Of a DNA stretch of 64,000 nt, positions 19,397 through 28,421 are shown piece after piece (position 1 is the first letter of the stretch; the number at the start of each line of letters is the position of its first letter). The stretch is from Chitinophaga sp. Cy-1792. Its GTDB lineage: Bacteria; Bacteroidota; Bacteroidia; Chitinophagales; Chitinophagaceae. Location: the NCBI RefSeq assembly GCF_011752935.1, contig NZ_VWWO01000002.1, forward strand, positions 2,356,001-2,420,000, in the 5' to 3' direction. The position numbers were made by a program, and so were the translations under genes. The notes under the pieces were generated by a model, which did not search any database, was not told the origin of the DNA, and was given only the letters and a program-made list of their open reading frames with translations.

Positions 19397-20464
19397 TTAC
19401 ATTTCCTTGTATTCAAAAGCAGGATAGCCGGGAGTTCCGGTAACCAGACTTTTAAAGGCAGTAAATTTTATTTTGAAGAAGCGGCCTTCGGGGTCTTTCA
19501 GGAGATAGGTTTTCCAGTCGTAGACCTTATAGTTGCCACCGCTATGCGGCTTCAATATCTGCCACCATCCCTTTCCGATAGCATCAGCTGCAGCAACGGG
19601 ATTCAGTGTGGTATAATCAGCTTTTGTCAGCAAAACATAACGGCCATTGGTACTGGAAAAATTATTGATCGCAGCGGCAGGATCATCACTGGCGGCGAGG
19701 TCTGCGGCCGGATTATCGACAGCCACCATCGCGCCCGACAGGCGGTTATGCAGTACGCCCATTGTTACCACATAAGATCCCTGCGGGCCGCCACCTGGCA
19801 CGGTAATACCCGTGCACATAAAATCCCATTGATTTTTAGGTGGCTCCACCACAGCAGTTTTACCGCTGCCGAAACTGAAGTAAGTGAAGTTGCGGGTATT
19901 ATCCAGCGGGATGGTAATTTTCGTATAGCCGGTATTATCGAGGTTCGCATACTGAAGGGTGATGTCCGTTGCGCTAGCTGCCAGGATGCTGAATTTGCGG
20001 TAGCCATTAGTGGCGGCGCCGTTCGGTGGATTTTTCCCCAGATCAATAATATATACCAGCTTACGGCTGTTGCCTTTTTCATCTGCCCAGGCGCCTATGC
20101 TGGTAGCAGTAGTATCGAAGCTGGTATTTTCGTAGGTCAGCGTAATTTTTGAAGCCGCATCCGGAATGGCCTGCACACTGTCGAAATTAACGGACGGGAT
20201 GCGATAGATGCCTGCTTTCTTTGCACCGTTGCTGATGATAGCTTTTCCGCCGCCGCTACGGATGCCGATATCCCAGGATTCAGCAGCTACAGCGGTCAGT
20301 TTGCCACTGCTGAGATCTACGTATACAGTGCTATCATAAGCGGCGCCCATGCCTGCTACCAGTGTGCCTTCCGCCAGTACAGGCGGCGTATATGGCTGAT
20401 CATTTTTCTTACATGCTGCCAGTAACAGCAGTCCTGCGCTCATGGCGATAAGTGGTTTCTTCAT
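19397..20464 (-). CDS. hmuY: HmuY-family haem-binding lipoprotein, two-lobed
   Basis: 355 residues with lipobox LLAAC (Cys18), hence a surface or periplasmic lipoprotein. HmuY haemophores strip haem from host or environmental proteins and pass it to HmuR. The HmuY strand pattern (fibronectin-like beta folds with ESWDIGIRSG, then a second NQWDFMCTGI) occurs twice. The C-terminal RFFKIKFTAF...PGYPAFEY is typical of the family end. At 355 residues it is longer than the roughly 200-residue single-domain HmuY. The gene lies 13 bases after the receptor gene. Haem-ligating residues cannot be assigned by eye. Confidence 0.82.
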   Translation of the reverse strand: MKKPLIAMSAGLLLLAACKKNDQPYTPPVLAEGTLVAGMGAAYDSTVYVDLSSGKLTAVAAESWDIGIRSGGGKAIISNGAKKAGIYRIPSVNFDSVQAIPDAASKITLTYENTSFDTTATSIGAWADEKGNSRKLVYIIDLGKNPPNGAATNGYRKFSILAASATDITLQYANLDNTGYTKITIPLDNTRNFTYFSFGSGKTAVVEPPKNQWDFMCTGITVPGGGPQGSYVVTMGVLHNRLSGAMVAVDNPAADLAASDDPAAAINNFSSTNGRYVLLTKADYTTLNPVAAADAIGKGWWQILKPHSGGNYKVYDWKTYLLKDPEGRFFKIKFTAFKSLVTGTPGYPAFEYKEM

Positions 20465-20477
20465 GTTGGTAATTATG

Positions 20478-22544
20478 TCAAAAGTTATAGGTGGATCTTA
20501 AAAAGACGGTTCGGCCCCAGGCCACCGGCAGCGCGGATTTAAAGCCGGATCGCAGCATCAGTCCATCTTTTCCGTCGCCGGATTGTGCTACGTCCGTTAT
20601 GTTGAACAGGTTTTTTGCACCAATGGTGACCAGGAGTTTATGTTGAAGGAAGTCTTTGCTGGCAGAGATATCCATCAGACTATATCCGCCCAGTGTACGG
20701 TCTACCAGTTTACCATCGGTGATGCCGAACTGGGCCATCGGGCCATTATATTTATAGAAGAGATTAATTTTTGTTTTAACAGGAAAGATGTTGTACATCG
20801 CATTCAGTCCGGCTTCCCAGCTGCCGAACTGCGCATCCATACTGTTGCTGCCGCTGCGGGTGAGGTATCCCAGCGAGGGTTTCAGGTGCCAGCGGCCTGC
20901 ATTCGTATAACCGCCACCGATATTGATACCCCTCGTTTTGAATACGGGGATATTGCTATAGGTGCGGGCTACGTTGATAGACTGGTATTGCGGTGGCAAC
21001 CCGCTACGGTCCAGTTCTACCAGTTCAATCTTATTACTGATATCATTGAGAAAGGCTGTCAGTTGTGCCGTCCAGCCACTGGCGCTGTTATGTTGCTGAT
21101 AATACAACCCGGTAATAAAGTTATGCGCCAGTTCAGGCATCAGGTCAGGATTACCAATGATATAGTGATTGGCATTTTTAAAATCCCAGTAGAGTTCCCG
21201 TTGGGACGGCGCCCTGAACCCTCTGGCATAACTGCCACGCATATACCAGTGGTCGGTCATGTTCCAGCGTAGCTGCAGCGAGGAAATGAAGGGAAGTTTT
21301 TGTCCGAGGAAGTTGATGGCGCTGGCATCATAGCGGTTGTTGTAGGTGTAACGCAGGCCCCCCTGTACTTCCAGGCGTTTCCATACGGTAACACCTATAC
21401 GGGAAAAGATACCGATATCATCGATGCGGCCGGCATCATCGGATACGCGGTCGCCGGTACTGCTGTTCAGGTTCACATCGTAGCCCAGCTGGTAATTCAG
21501 TAAGGCGCGTCCAATATTACTTTGGCTGTAGGCACCTCTGAAACTCCAGCTGCGAAAGGCAGTGCGGGCATCGCTGGTTTGCTGCGATGATTTGTTCTGT
21601 AGGTTGACGATATACTGTTCGCTGTTACGGTCATAGTAACTGTAGCTATTGATAATATCAAGATAGGTATCGGGTTTGGGACTACCATTGGCAAATAGCA
21701 GTACTGTGCTGCGGTTGGTCAGGTATTTATAATCGCTGGCAGTGAGATATGCCGTTCCGGGGTCGGCGTTGCCGGGCGACAGTGCATCTTCATAAAACTG
21801 ATTCCAGGTAATACCGGTATTGATGTTTTTAAACTGCCTGTATAATTTGATATTAGCGGTAAACTGGTCTTTGGAGTTCCAGTTTTGCCCTCTGACATTA
21901 CCGTCAGGGGTATTAACGCCTGCCTTGTATTCAGGCGAACTATAGCCCTTAAACCACGTATACCCGGCACCTCCCATAAGGTTCCAGTGGTGGATATTTT
22001 TTCCCAGCCAGAGGTTACCGTTATATTGACCTACAGATTCAATGTATTGGGTAGTGCCTCCCTGTAATTTGTCGCCGGGCTTCATTTTACGGGTAATCAG
22101 ATTGATGGTACCTGCCAGGGCATTAGTTCCGTATTGCACGCTGAGCGGGCCTTCTATCACCTCTACCCTTTCTACCTGGTTCAGGTTGAGCTGTTGCAGG
22201 TCGAATTCATTGCCTTCACCGCTGATCATGGGCACACCATCCAGCAGGACTTTTACATTTTGTCCGCTGATGCCCTGCATAATAATATTACTGCCCAGTA
22301 CATTGTCGCTGATGATACGTACGTTCATTTCCGTAGCCAGCAGGTCCGCCAGCGAAACGGCGCCTTTTTCGCGGATAGTGGCCGTGGACAATAACTTCAC
22401 GGGGTACAGACTCTGAGATAATGTCACAGGTTGTGCCTGGCCGGTTATCACAACCGGCTCCAGGTCTTTAGCTGCCGGCGGTTGTTGCTGGGCATGCAGG
22501 GGACCGCATGCCGCCAGCAATGGCAGCAAAACATATTTCTTCAT
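20478..22544 (-). CDS. hmuR: TonB-dependent haem receptor (HmuR-like)
   Basis: 688 residues. A signal peptide (ending near GPLHAQQ) and a short TonB box region (LEPVVITGQ) are followed by a plug domain (about 45-160, with VKVLLDGVPM and RVEVIEGPLSVQYGTNALAGTINLIT). A 22-strand barrel ends in the aromatic outer-membrane signal (FLRSTYNF). No STN domain is present, so it is not of the FecA-signalling type. It precedes hmuY, the reverse of the hmuY-hmuR order in Porphyromonas. The substrate is haem by neighbourhood; the barrel alone would only say TonB-dependent receptor. Confidence 0.9.
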   Translation of the reverse strand: MKKYVLLPLLAACGPLHAQQQPPAAKDLEPVVITGQAQPVTLSQSLYPVKLLSTATIREKGAVSLADLLATEMNVRIISDNVLGSNIIMQGISGQNVKVLLDGVPMISGEGNEFDLQQLNLNQVERVEVIEGPLSVQYGTNALAGTINLITRKMKPGDKLQGGTTQYIESVGQYNGNLWLGKNIHHWNLMGGAGYTWFKGYSSPEYKAGVNTPDGNVRGQNWNSKDQFTANIKLYRQFKNINTGITWNQFYEDALSPGNADPGTAYLTASDYKYLTNRSTVLLFANGSPKPDTYLDIINSYSYYDRNSEQYIVNLQNKSSQQTSDARTAFRSWSFRGAYSQSNIGRALLNYQLGYDVNLNSSTGDRVSDDAGRIDDIGIFSRIGVTVWKRLEVQGGLRYTYNNRYDASAINFLGQKLPFISSLQLRWNMTDHWYMRGSYARGFRAPSQRELYWDFKNANHYIIGNPDLMPELAHNFITGLYYQQHNSASGWTAQLTAFLNDISNKIELVELDRSGLPPQYQSINVARTYSNIPVFKTRGINIGGGYTNAGRWHLKPSLGYLTRSGSNSMDAQFGSWEAGLNAMYNIFPVKTKINLFYKYNGPMAQFGITDGKLVDRTLGGYSLMDISASKDFLQHKLLVTIGAKNLFNITDVAQSGDGKDGLMLRSGFKSALPVAWGRTVFLRSTYNF

Positions 22545-22661
22545 AAAAAATAAATAGCAACAGTAAATGCAGGCGAGCCGGGTATTTCATGCAAAGCCAT
22601 ACAGACAAAGCATTTCCGGTCATCCGCAGGATGATACATAGTAGCAGGTAAAAAACGGGAA

Positions 22662-22979
22662 TTAAGCAGCGGGCGGACCTTTGTTGGAGGCTGCTAAAAT
22701 ATGTGAAGCATTAGGTGATGATGATGGATGAACAGGTAATACCGTTATCAGTGTTGGTTTGGGAAGATATACGGGCGGGTATTCAGGAAGAAAAGTTACA
22801 TTATAATCATCACATATATAACAATGTGCATGGATGGCGGTATGTTCCGGGTGATCAGATACCAGATGAATATATGAGGATTCGAGCTGTACTTTTCCGG
22901 CGTTGCGGGAAAAGTCGGGGCTTGGGTGCTGGTGAATAACAGGAATGACTATACCATACAATAGGTACAGTAAGAGCAT
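22662..22979 (-). CDS. Small histidine-rich exported or membrane protein ahead of hmuR
   Basis: 105 residues from ATG 22979 (119 from a GTG at 23021). A hydrophobic segment (MLLLYLLYGIVIPVIH) starts the shorter form. The rest contains many histidines and an HAHCYICDDYN segment that could bind metal or haem. The promoter-like sequence at 23027-23056 would put transcription initiation on top of the GTG, so the ATG at 22979 is favoured. It is not a family I can name. Position before the haem receptor suggests a role in metal/haem handling or sensing. Start and function uncertain. Confidence 0.55.
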   Translation of the reverse strand: MLLLYLLYGIVIPVIHQHPSPDFSRNAGKVQLESSYIHLVSDHPEHTAIHAHCYICDDYNVTFLPEYPPVYLPKPTLITVLPVHPSSSPNASHILAASNKGPPAA

Positions 22980-23026
22980 GGCTAAAGCCGGCAGACGATA
23001 TTTCCTGTGGTGGTGATGCACGCCGG

Positions 23027-23056
23027 CAAAGATAATATAAATCCAAATAAACGCAA
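23027..23056 (-). promoter_or_regulatory. Bacteroidota-type promoter ahead of the haem locus
   Basis: On the minus strand, TTG (23056-23054), a 19-base spacer and TATCTTTG (23034-23027) match the primary sigma consensus TTG-N17..23-TAnnTTTG of this phylum. Initiation would fall near 23020, about 40 bases before the ATG of the small histidine-rich gene. Confidence 0.5.
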
Positions 23057-23272
23057 CATTGTTGCAATAAATATTCAGAGAATAATCCGGAGAATAAATA
23101 ATTTGACAGCGGATCAGCCATTGCTGAAAAAAGAAGGATCAGCCAATAAGAAAGCGAACAAACAACCAACAACGCCATGTCAGGAGTCCGGCCTGCAATA
23201 TGAATTTTTCATTAAATCTTTATCCAGGGCTTAATTAAAAGCAAATCGCTAACATAGATTTGCACCGCGATT

Positions 23273-23860
23273 ATGAAGATAGTAACAGACACCAATGCCG
23301 TAGCATGGGACCAGCAGACCTTCAAGGGTGTTTATGAAACGTATTTTGATTTGATTTGCAGATATTGTTTTGCACTTGTAGATGATTATGAGGAAGCAAG
23401 AGATATATCCGCGAAGTTATTCTGTGATTTATGGAAGAACCGCGCCAATATACGGGTCAGCACCAACCTGAAGAACTACCTCCTGGTATCCGCCAGACGC
23501 CTTTGCTATAAGCGCAATAACAGCAGACAGAACGACATCCTCGATTCCGATTTCATGGCCGAATCCATCGCCACCGATGATACACCGGCCACTCACCTGG
23601 TAAATAAAGAAGCCAGGCAGAAACTGCAGCAACTGCTTTCCAGGCTGGACCCGGTGAAGCGGGAAATCATAGACATGAAACTACTGGGCCTTACCCAGCG
23701 CGAGATAGCGCAGGTATTGCAGATTACGCCCAAGAAAGTAGAATACCAACTAAATGCCGCCATCAGACAACTGCAAGGCGAGAGTAAACAACTGCAATTA
23801 TCCTCCGGAGATTATGACCTGACCATACTGGCAGGCCTTCTTTTCCTGCTCATGAAATAA
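23273..23860 (+). CDS. ECF-type RNA polymerase sigma factor of nutrient operon 1
   Basis: 195 residues. Region 2 covers about residues 17-75 (LICRYCFALVDDYEEARDISAKLFCDLWK). Region 4 is near 125-170 (LDPVKREIIDMKLLGLTQREIAQVLQITPKKVEYQL). The last 15 residues form a hydrophobic tail. It is followed by FecR and an STN-containing SusC receptor, the standard cell-surface signalling set: substrate in the receptor signals through FecR to release this sigma factor. A perfect TAnnTTTG (23255-23262) lies only 10 bases before the ATG, but without a good -33 element. Confidence 0.92.
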   Translation: MKIVTDTNAVAWDQQTFKGVYETYFDLICRYCFALVDDYEEARDISAKLFCDLWKNRANIRVSTNLKNYLLVSARRLCYKRNNSRQNDILDSDFMAESIATDDTPATHLVNKEARQKLQQLLSRLDPVKREIIDMKLLGLTQREIAQVLQITPKKVEYQLNAAIRQLQGESKQLQLSSGDYDLTILAGLLFLLMK

Positions 23861-23976
23861 TTTTTTTCTTCCTGAAACAGCTACCACAAAGGGTTTACAT
23901 CCTGTTCATAATTCCTTAACATTAATTAACAGGAAAAATCTGACGCCGCTTCCTCCTATATGTAAACGGCAAACTT

Positions 23977-24957
23977 TTGGAAGCTAATTTTTTAATAAGA
24001 TACCTGCAGGGTGAATGTACTGCAACAGAAAAACTGGAAGTAGAGGCCTGGCTACAGGACGCTCCTAAAAACCAGCAGATACTGGATGCATTAAAACAGC
24101 GCAAACATAAGCTGGACAAAGTTCCTGTACAACAACATGCCGCACAGGCATGGGAACAGGTCATGCAGGTAATGGCCGCAGAAGATGCAGCCCAACAATT
24201 AACCCACCGGCGTACCTGGTGGCGCTATGGCGCCGCCGCCGCAGTAGCAGCACTGGCCATCGGACTTGGCTGGGGACTCCTCCGTAAGCCTGCACCCGTA
24301 GCACCTATGCTGGTAAATATCCATACCGGCGAAAAAGAAAAGAAACAGGTAGTATTACCTGACGGTTCCAAAATATGGCTGCAGTACAACTCTACACTGG
24401 CCTATAACGCAACAGCATTCGGTGATACCGACAGGCTGGTAACACTGGACGGACAAGCCTTCTTTGATGTACAGGGACAACCGGGAAAACCTTTCCGCGT
24501 TCAGACAGACCATTCCAATATTACCGTATTGGGCACCTCCTTCAGTATCGTTTCCAGGGCTGATCTTCCACAGGAAATAGCGGTAGCTACCGGAAAGATC
24601 AATGTCAGCGCAGCTGCTGTCAACATAAACCTGCTGCCACAGCAACGCCTTACCTATAATCCGGCTACCCGCCATTCTCAGCTCGACAGCATTGCAGTTG
24701 AAGAAGTAACCGCTGTAAAAGACAACAGGCTGGTGTTTGAGAAAGATAACCTGGAACAGATTGCCGCTAAAATCCAACAGTGGTATAACGTGAAAATCAG
24801 TATCGCAGGCAATACGCATACCTCCCTTTCTTTTACTGGCAGCATTGAGGACAATGGCCTATATACCGTGCTGGACGGCCTCGGCTTTCTGGCAGGATTC
24901 TCTTATAAAGTGAACCAGCATGAAATAGTGCTATCCCTTACATCCAAACAGAAATAA
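23977..24957 (+). CDS. FecR-family anti-sigma factor
   Basis: 326 residues beginning at a TTG codon: no ATG or GTG is available near the family N-terminus, and MEANFLIRYLQGECTATE fits the expected FecR start. A membrane helix (YGAAAAVAALAIGLGWGLL) separates a cytoplasmic sigma-binding part (1-85) from the periplasmic FecR domain (about 105-205, with LPDGSKIWLQYNS and GKPFRV). The DUF4974 C-terminal domain contacts the STN of the receptor. The 116-base gap from the sigma gene is larger than the rest of the operon. Its stop overlaps the SusC start (TAATG). Confidence 0.92.
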   Translation: MEANFLIRYLQGECTATEKLEVEAWLQDAPKNQQILDALKQRKHKLDKVPVQQHAAQAWEQVMQVMAAEDAAQQLTHRRTWWRYGAAAAVAALAIGLGWGLLRKPAPVAPMLVNIHTGEKEKKQVVLPDGSKIWLQYNSTLAYNATAFGDTDRLVTLDGQAFFDVQGQPGKPFRVQTDHSNITVLGTSFSIVSRADLPQEIAVATGKINVSAAAVNINLLPQQRLTYNPATRHSQLDSIAVEEVTAVKDNRLVFEKDNLEQIAAKIQQWYNVKISIAGNTHTSLSFTGSIEDNGLYTVLDGLGFLAGFSYKVNQHEIVLSLTSKQK

Positions 24958-27900
24958 TGCTTAAACATTCCTATATGAAAAAGACGGTGAGCGGACTAAC
25001 CTTTCTGCTACTCTTTAATGCCGCTGTAGCACAAAACAACAGCCGGGTTATTTCTTTTCAGAAAAAAAACATCACCGTAAAAGAAATGATTACGGTGTTG
25101 CAGCAACAGGAAAAATTATCTGTAATGTATGATGACAATGCATTACAAACTTCCAAAACATTGCAGCTTCCTTCGGAAAAAATGCCGCTGGACAAGCTCC
25201 TTACACTGGTAGCTGCCAGCACCGGCATGGAATTGAAACAGGTGAACAACAACATCTACATCAAATCTGCCACAGCACAGCAAACTACACAGCAGCAGGC
25301 AGAAATGGTGCGACTCAAAGGAACTGTTTCCGGCTCCAACAACGAAGGATCATTACCTGGTGTAAGTATTTCCGTGAATGGCAAAACAGTGGCCGTTACA
25401 CAGGAAACAGGTTCCTTCGATGTGAAAGCCCCTGTAGGCAGTACTATTACCTTCAAGGCAATCGGCCTTGATCCCTATAACTATCCGGTTACCGCAGATG
25501 CAGCTAACCTCAAAATCATCATGAAGCAGAATGTTACCCAGCTGGACGGCGTTATTGTAACGGCGCTGGGTATACGTCGTGATGAAAAAGCACTGGGCTA
25601 TGCTGCCACTAAAGTGACCAATGAACAGCTGACAGACGCCATCAGTAACAACTGGACCAATGCCCTCACCGGTAAGGTAGCAGGCCTGAATATGCTCAAA
25701 GCGAATGGAGGCCCTGCCGGCTCTACCAAAATCATCCTTCGCGGAGAAAACTCCCTCACCGGCTCCAGCGAGGCGCTGATAGTAGTGGATGGCGTGATTA
25801 TCAATGGTTCCAGCGGCCGCCGTACCGGCACCGGCAGTGGTGCTTACCTGAGCGATGACAGTCCTACCGATTATGGTACCAGTCTGAACGACATTAACCC
25901 GGATGATATTGAAAACGTTACGGTACTGAAAGGGCCGGGAGCTGCTGCGTTATATGGCGCACGTGGTTCAAATGGTGCCATCATCATTACCACCAAAGCC
26001 GGCAGACCAATGGTTAAAGGACTTGGTGTTACCGTCAACTCCAATTCTACTTTTGAAACCATTAACCACTGGCCGGACTATCAATATGAATATGGTCAGG
26101 GAGCAGAAGGACAGGATACCTGGTACTCCTATGGTGCCACAGAAGATGGTGCCAGCACCCGTAGTACCAGCTCCGCATGGGGGCCTAAATTCGACGGCCA
26201 GAGCTATTTCCAGTACGATCCCAATACCCGTACCGGCGGCACCGTGAGAACACCATGGGTACCTTATAAAAACAACAGAAAAGATTTCTTCCAGACAGCA
26301 AAAACCTTTACCAACAGCGTATCGCTCGAGGGAGGAAATAGCAACACCAACGTACGTCTGGCATACACCAATCTTAACAATAACTGGATCATCCCTAATA
26401 CCGGTTATAACAGAAATACTGTAGCACTCTCCTTAAATCACAAGGTATCAGACAAATTACAGATCTCTACCAAAGTGAACTACACCAACAAGAAGAGCGA
26501 TAACCTGCCATCTACCGGTTATAATAACCAGACCATCATGTATTTCATTCGTGGTATGGTGCCAAACGCCAATATCAACTGGTTTAAAGACTACTGGGTA
26601 CCTGGCCAGGAACAGATTGCGCAAACACGTCCATTCAGCAGTCTGCTGGACAATCCATATCTGCAGGCATATGAAATGCTGAATAAGATGAACAGAAATG
26701 GTATTATCGGGAACGTATCTGCTACCTATAACTTTACCAAAGATTTCAGCCTGCAGGTAAGAACAGCATTGGATTACAGTACTGAAGGCCGTTCTCAGCA
26801 ACGTCCTAAAAATACCCAGAAATATGTAGACGGCATGTACCGTACACAGAATATCTATTCAAGAGAAGTAAACAGTGACTTCCTGCTGCGTTATAACCGT
26901 ACCATCAACAAATTTAACAGCTCCATTTCCTTCGGTGGTTCCCGTATGCTGAACTACTACAATAAAGATGAAGTAAGAGCCGATAAACTGAAGTTCCCTG
27001 GAAAATATAACTTCGGGAACGCGAAGAATGCACTCACCACATATCCTTATCAGTCGACATACGCTGTAAACAGCCTGTACGGCCTCCTCACCTTCAGCTA
27101 CAATAGTTACCTGTTCCTCGATTTCACCGGGCGTAACGACTGGAGCAGTACCCTGGCAAATCCTGCCGGTGGAGGTAACGTATCTTTCTTCTACCCTTCC
27201 GTGAATGCCAGTGCTATCCTCTCCGACATCTTCAAGATGCCAAAAGAGATATCCCTGCTGAAAGTGAGGGCTTCTCTTGCCGGCGTCGGCAGTGGTGGTA
27301 CCAACCCATACCTGACCTCCTTCGGGTATCTGACGACTCAATTCCAGGGTGGTTTAACCAACCCGGGCTCAGTAACCAACCTGAACCTGCAACCCATGTT
27401 TACGCAAAGTCTGGAAGGCGGTATCGATGCGAACTTCTTCCATAACAGATTGGGATTGGGTCTGACCGTATACAAAAACAGTACTTCCAAACAAATCGTA
27501 AAAGCACCGGTAGATAAAGCTTCCGGGTTCTATAGCGCGATTGTGAACACAGGTACTATCAGCAACGAAGGAATAGAAATTGAAGCCAATGGAACACCTA
27601 TCAAGCAGAAAAATGGGCTGATCTGGAATATCACCGGAACATTCAGTTCCAACAAAAGTTCCATCGCCAGTATGCCGGATGGTATTGAAACATATGTATT
27701 ATCTACCGGACCAGCCAACAGAGGTTCTATCGAAGCACGCCCCGGTGGCCGCATGGGCGACCTCTACGGCCTTGGCTACCTGCGTTCTCCGGATGGACAA
27801 ATCGTTTATAACGAGCAGGGATACCCGATCATGGACCAGACTACCAAATATCTCGGTAACACCATGCCACGCTGGAAAGCCAGTATGGGACATAGCTTCT

Positions 27901-28403
27901 CCTATAAACAATTCCGCTTCAGCTTCCTTGTAGACGGGCAAACCGGTGGTGTAGCCTACTCCCTCACCCATGCTGTACTTGCAGAAGAAGGTAAGTTAAA
28001 GAAAACACTGCCTGGCCGTTACAACGGTATTATCGGTGATGGTGTGATCCAAAACCCGGATGGTACTTACCGTAAAAATGATGTCATCGCTACCAATATC
28101 TCCGCTTACTACAATGCACACTATACACGTGACAACGTAGAATCCAACACCTTCCGCACTGATTTCATCAAAGTAAGGGAAGCCAGGTTCGACTATACCT
28201 TCACACCACGCGTATTACGCAAAATGGGCTTCAATAAAGGCACCGTCGGCATTTACGGACGTGATCTGTTTATGATTACCAACTGGCCATTATTCGATCC
28301 GGAATTCGGTACGCTGGGCGATGGCGACATCAACCAGGGCTTTGAAATCGGACAGTTCCCATCAACAAGAAGCTTCGGTATTAATATCACCGCTTCATTC
28401 TAA
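24957..28403 (+). CDS. SusC/RagA-family TonB-linked receptor with STN domain
   Basis: 1148 residues (or 1142 from the ATG at 24975, where the signal peptide MKKTVSGLTFLLLFNAAVAQ begins). Domains in order: STN (about 30-105) for FecR signalling, a carboxypeptidase-like regulatory beta domain (120-185), a plug (195-340, with GVIVTALGIRR and VTVLKGPGAAALYGARGSNGA), and a barrel ending in ITASF. It forms the outer-membrane channel with the SusD lid encoded next. The first ATG overlaps the FecR stop. Confidence 0.95.
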   Translation: MLKHSYMKKTVSGLTFLLLFNAAVAQNNSRVISFQKKNITVKEMITVLQQQEKLSVMYDDNALQTSKTLQLPSEKMPLDKLLTLVAASTGMELKQVNNNIYIKSATAQQTTQQQAEMVRLKGTVSGSNNEGSLPGVSISVNGKTVAVTQETGSFDVKAPVGSTITFKAIGLDPYNYPVTADAANLKIIMKQNVTQLDGVIVTALGIRRDEKALGYAATKVTNEQLTDAISNNWTNALTGKVAGLNMLKANGGPAGSTKIILRGENSLTGSSEALIVVDGVIINGSSGRRTGTGSGAYLSDDSPTDYGTSLNDINPDDIENVTVLKGPGAAALYGARGSNGAIIITTKAGRPMVKGLGVTVNSNSTFETINHWPDYQYEYGQGAEGQDTWYSYGATEDGASTRSTSSAWGPKFDGQSYFQYDPNTRTGGTVRTPWVPYKNNRKDFFQTAKTFTNSVSLEGGNSNTNVRLAYTNLNNNWIIPNTGYNRNTVALSLNHKVSDKLQISTKVNYTNKKSDNLPSTGYNNQTIMYFIRGMVPNANINWFKDYWVPGQEQIAQTRPFSSLLDNPYLQAYEMLNKMNRNGIIGNVSATYNFTKDFSLQVRTALDYSTEGRSQQRPKNTQKYVDGMYRTQNIYSREVNSDFLLRYNRTINKFNSSISFGGSRMLNYYNKDEVRADKLKFPGKYNFGNAKNALTTYPYQSTYAVNSLYGLLTFSYNSYLFLDFTGRNDWSSTLANPAGGGNVSFFYPSVNASAILSDIFKMPKEISLLKVRASLAGVGSGGTNPYLTSFGYLTTQFQGGLTNPGSVTNLNLQPMFTQSLEGGIDANFFHNRLGLGLTVYKNSTSKQIVKAPVDKASGFYSAIVNTGTISNEGIEIEANGTPIKQKNGLIWNITGTFSSNKSSIASMPDGIETYVLSTGPANRGSIEARPGGRMGDLYGLGYLRSPDGQIVYNEQGYPIMDQTTKYLGNTMPRWKASMGHSFSYKQFRFSFLVDGQTGGVAYSLTHAVLAEEGKLKKTLPGRYNGIIGDGVIQNPDGTYRKNDVIATNISAYYNAHYTRDNVESNTFRTDFIKVREARFDYTFTPRVLRKMGFNKGTVGIYGRDLFMITNWPLFDPEFGTLGDGDINQGFEIGQFPSTRSFGINITASF

Positions 28404-28421
28404 AATATTAAACGGATTATC

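Noticed and set aside
23255..23262. TAGATTTG as promoter of the first ECF sigma gene
   Set aside because: Perfect -7 match but no TTG at suitable spacing and a leader of only about five bases; kept as a remark in the gene entry.
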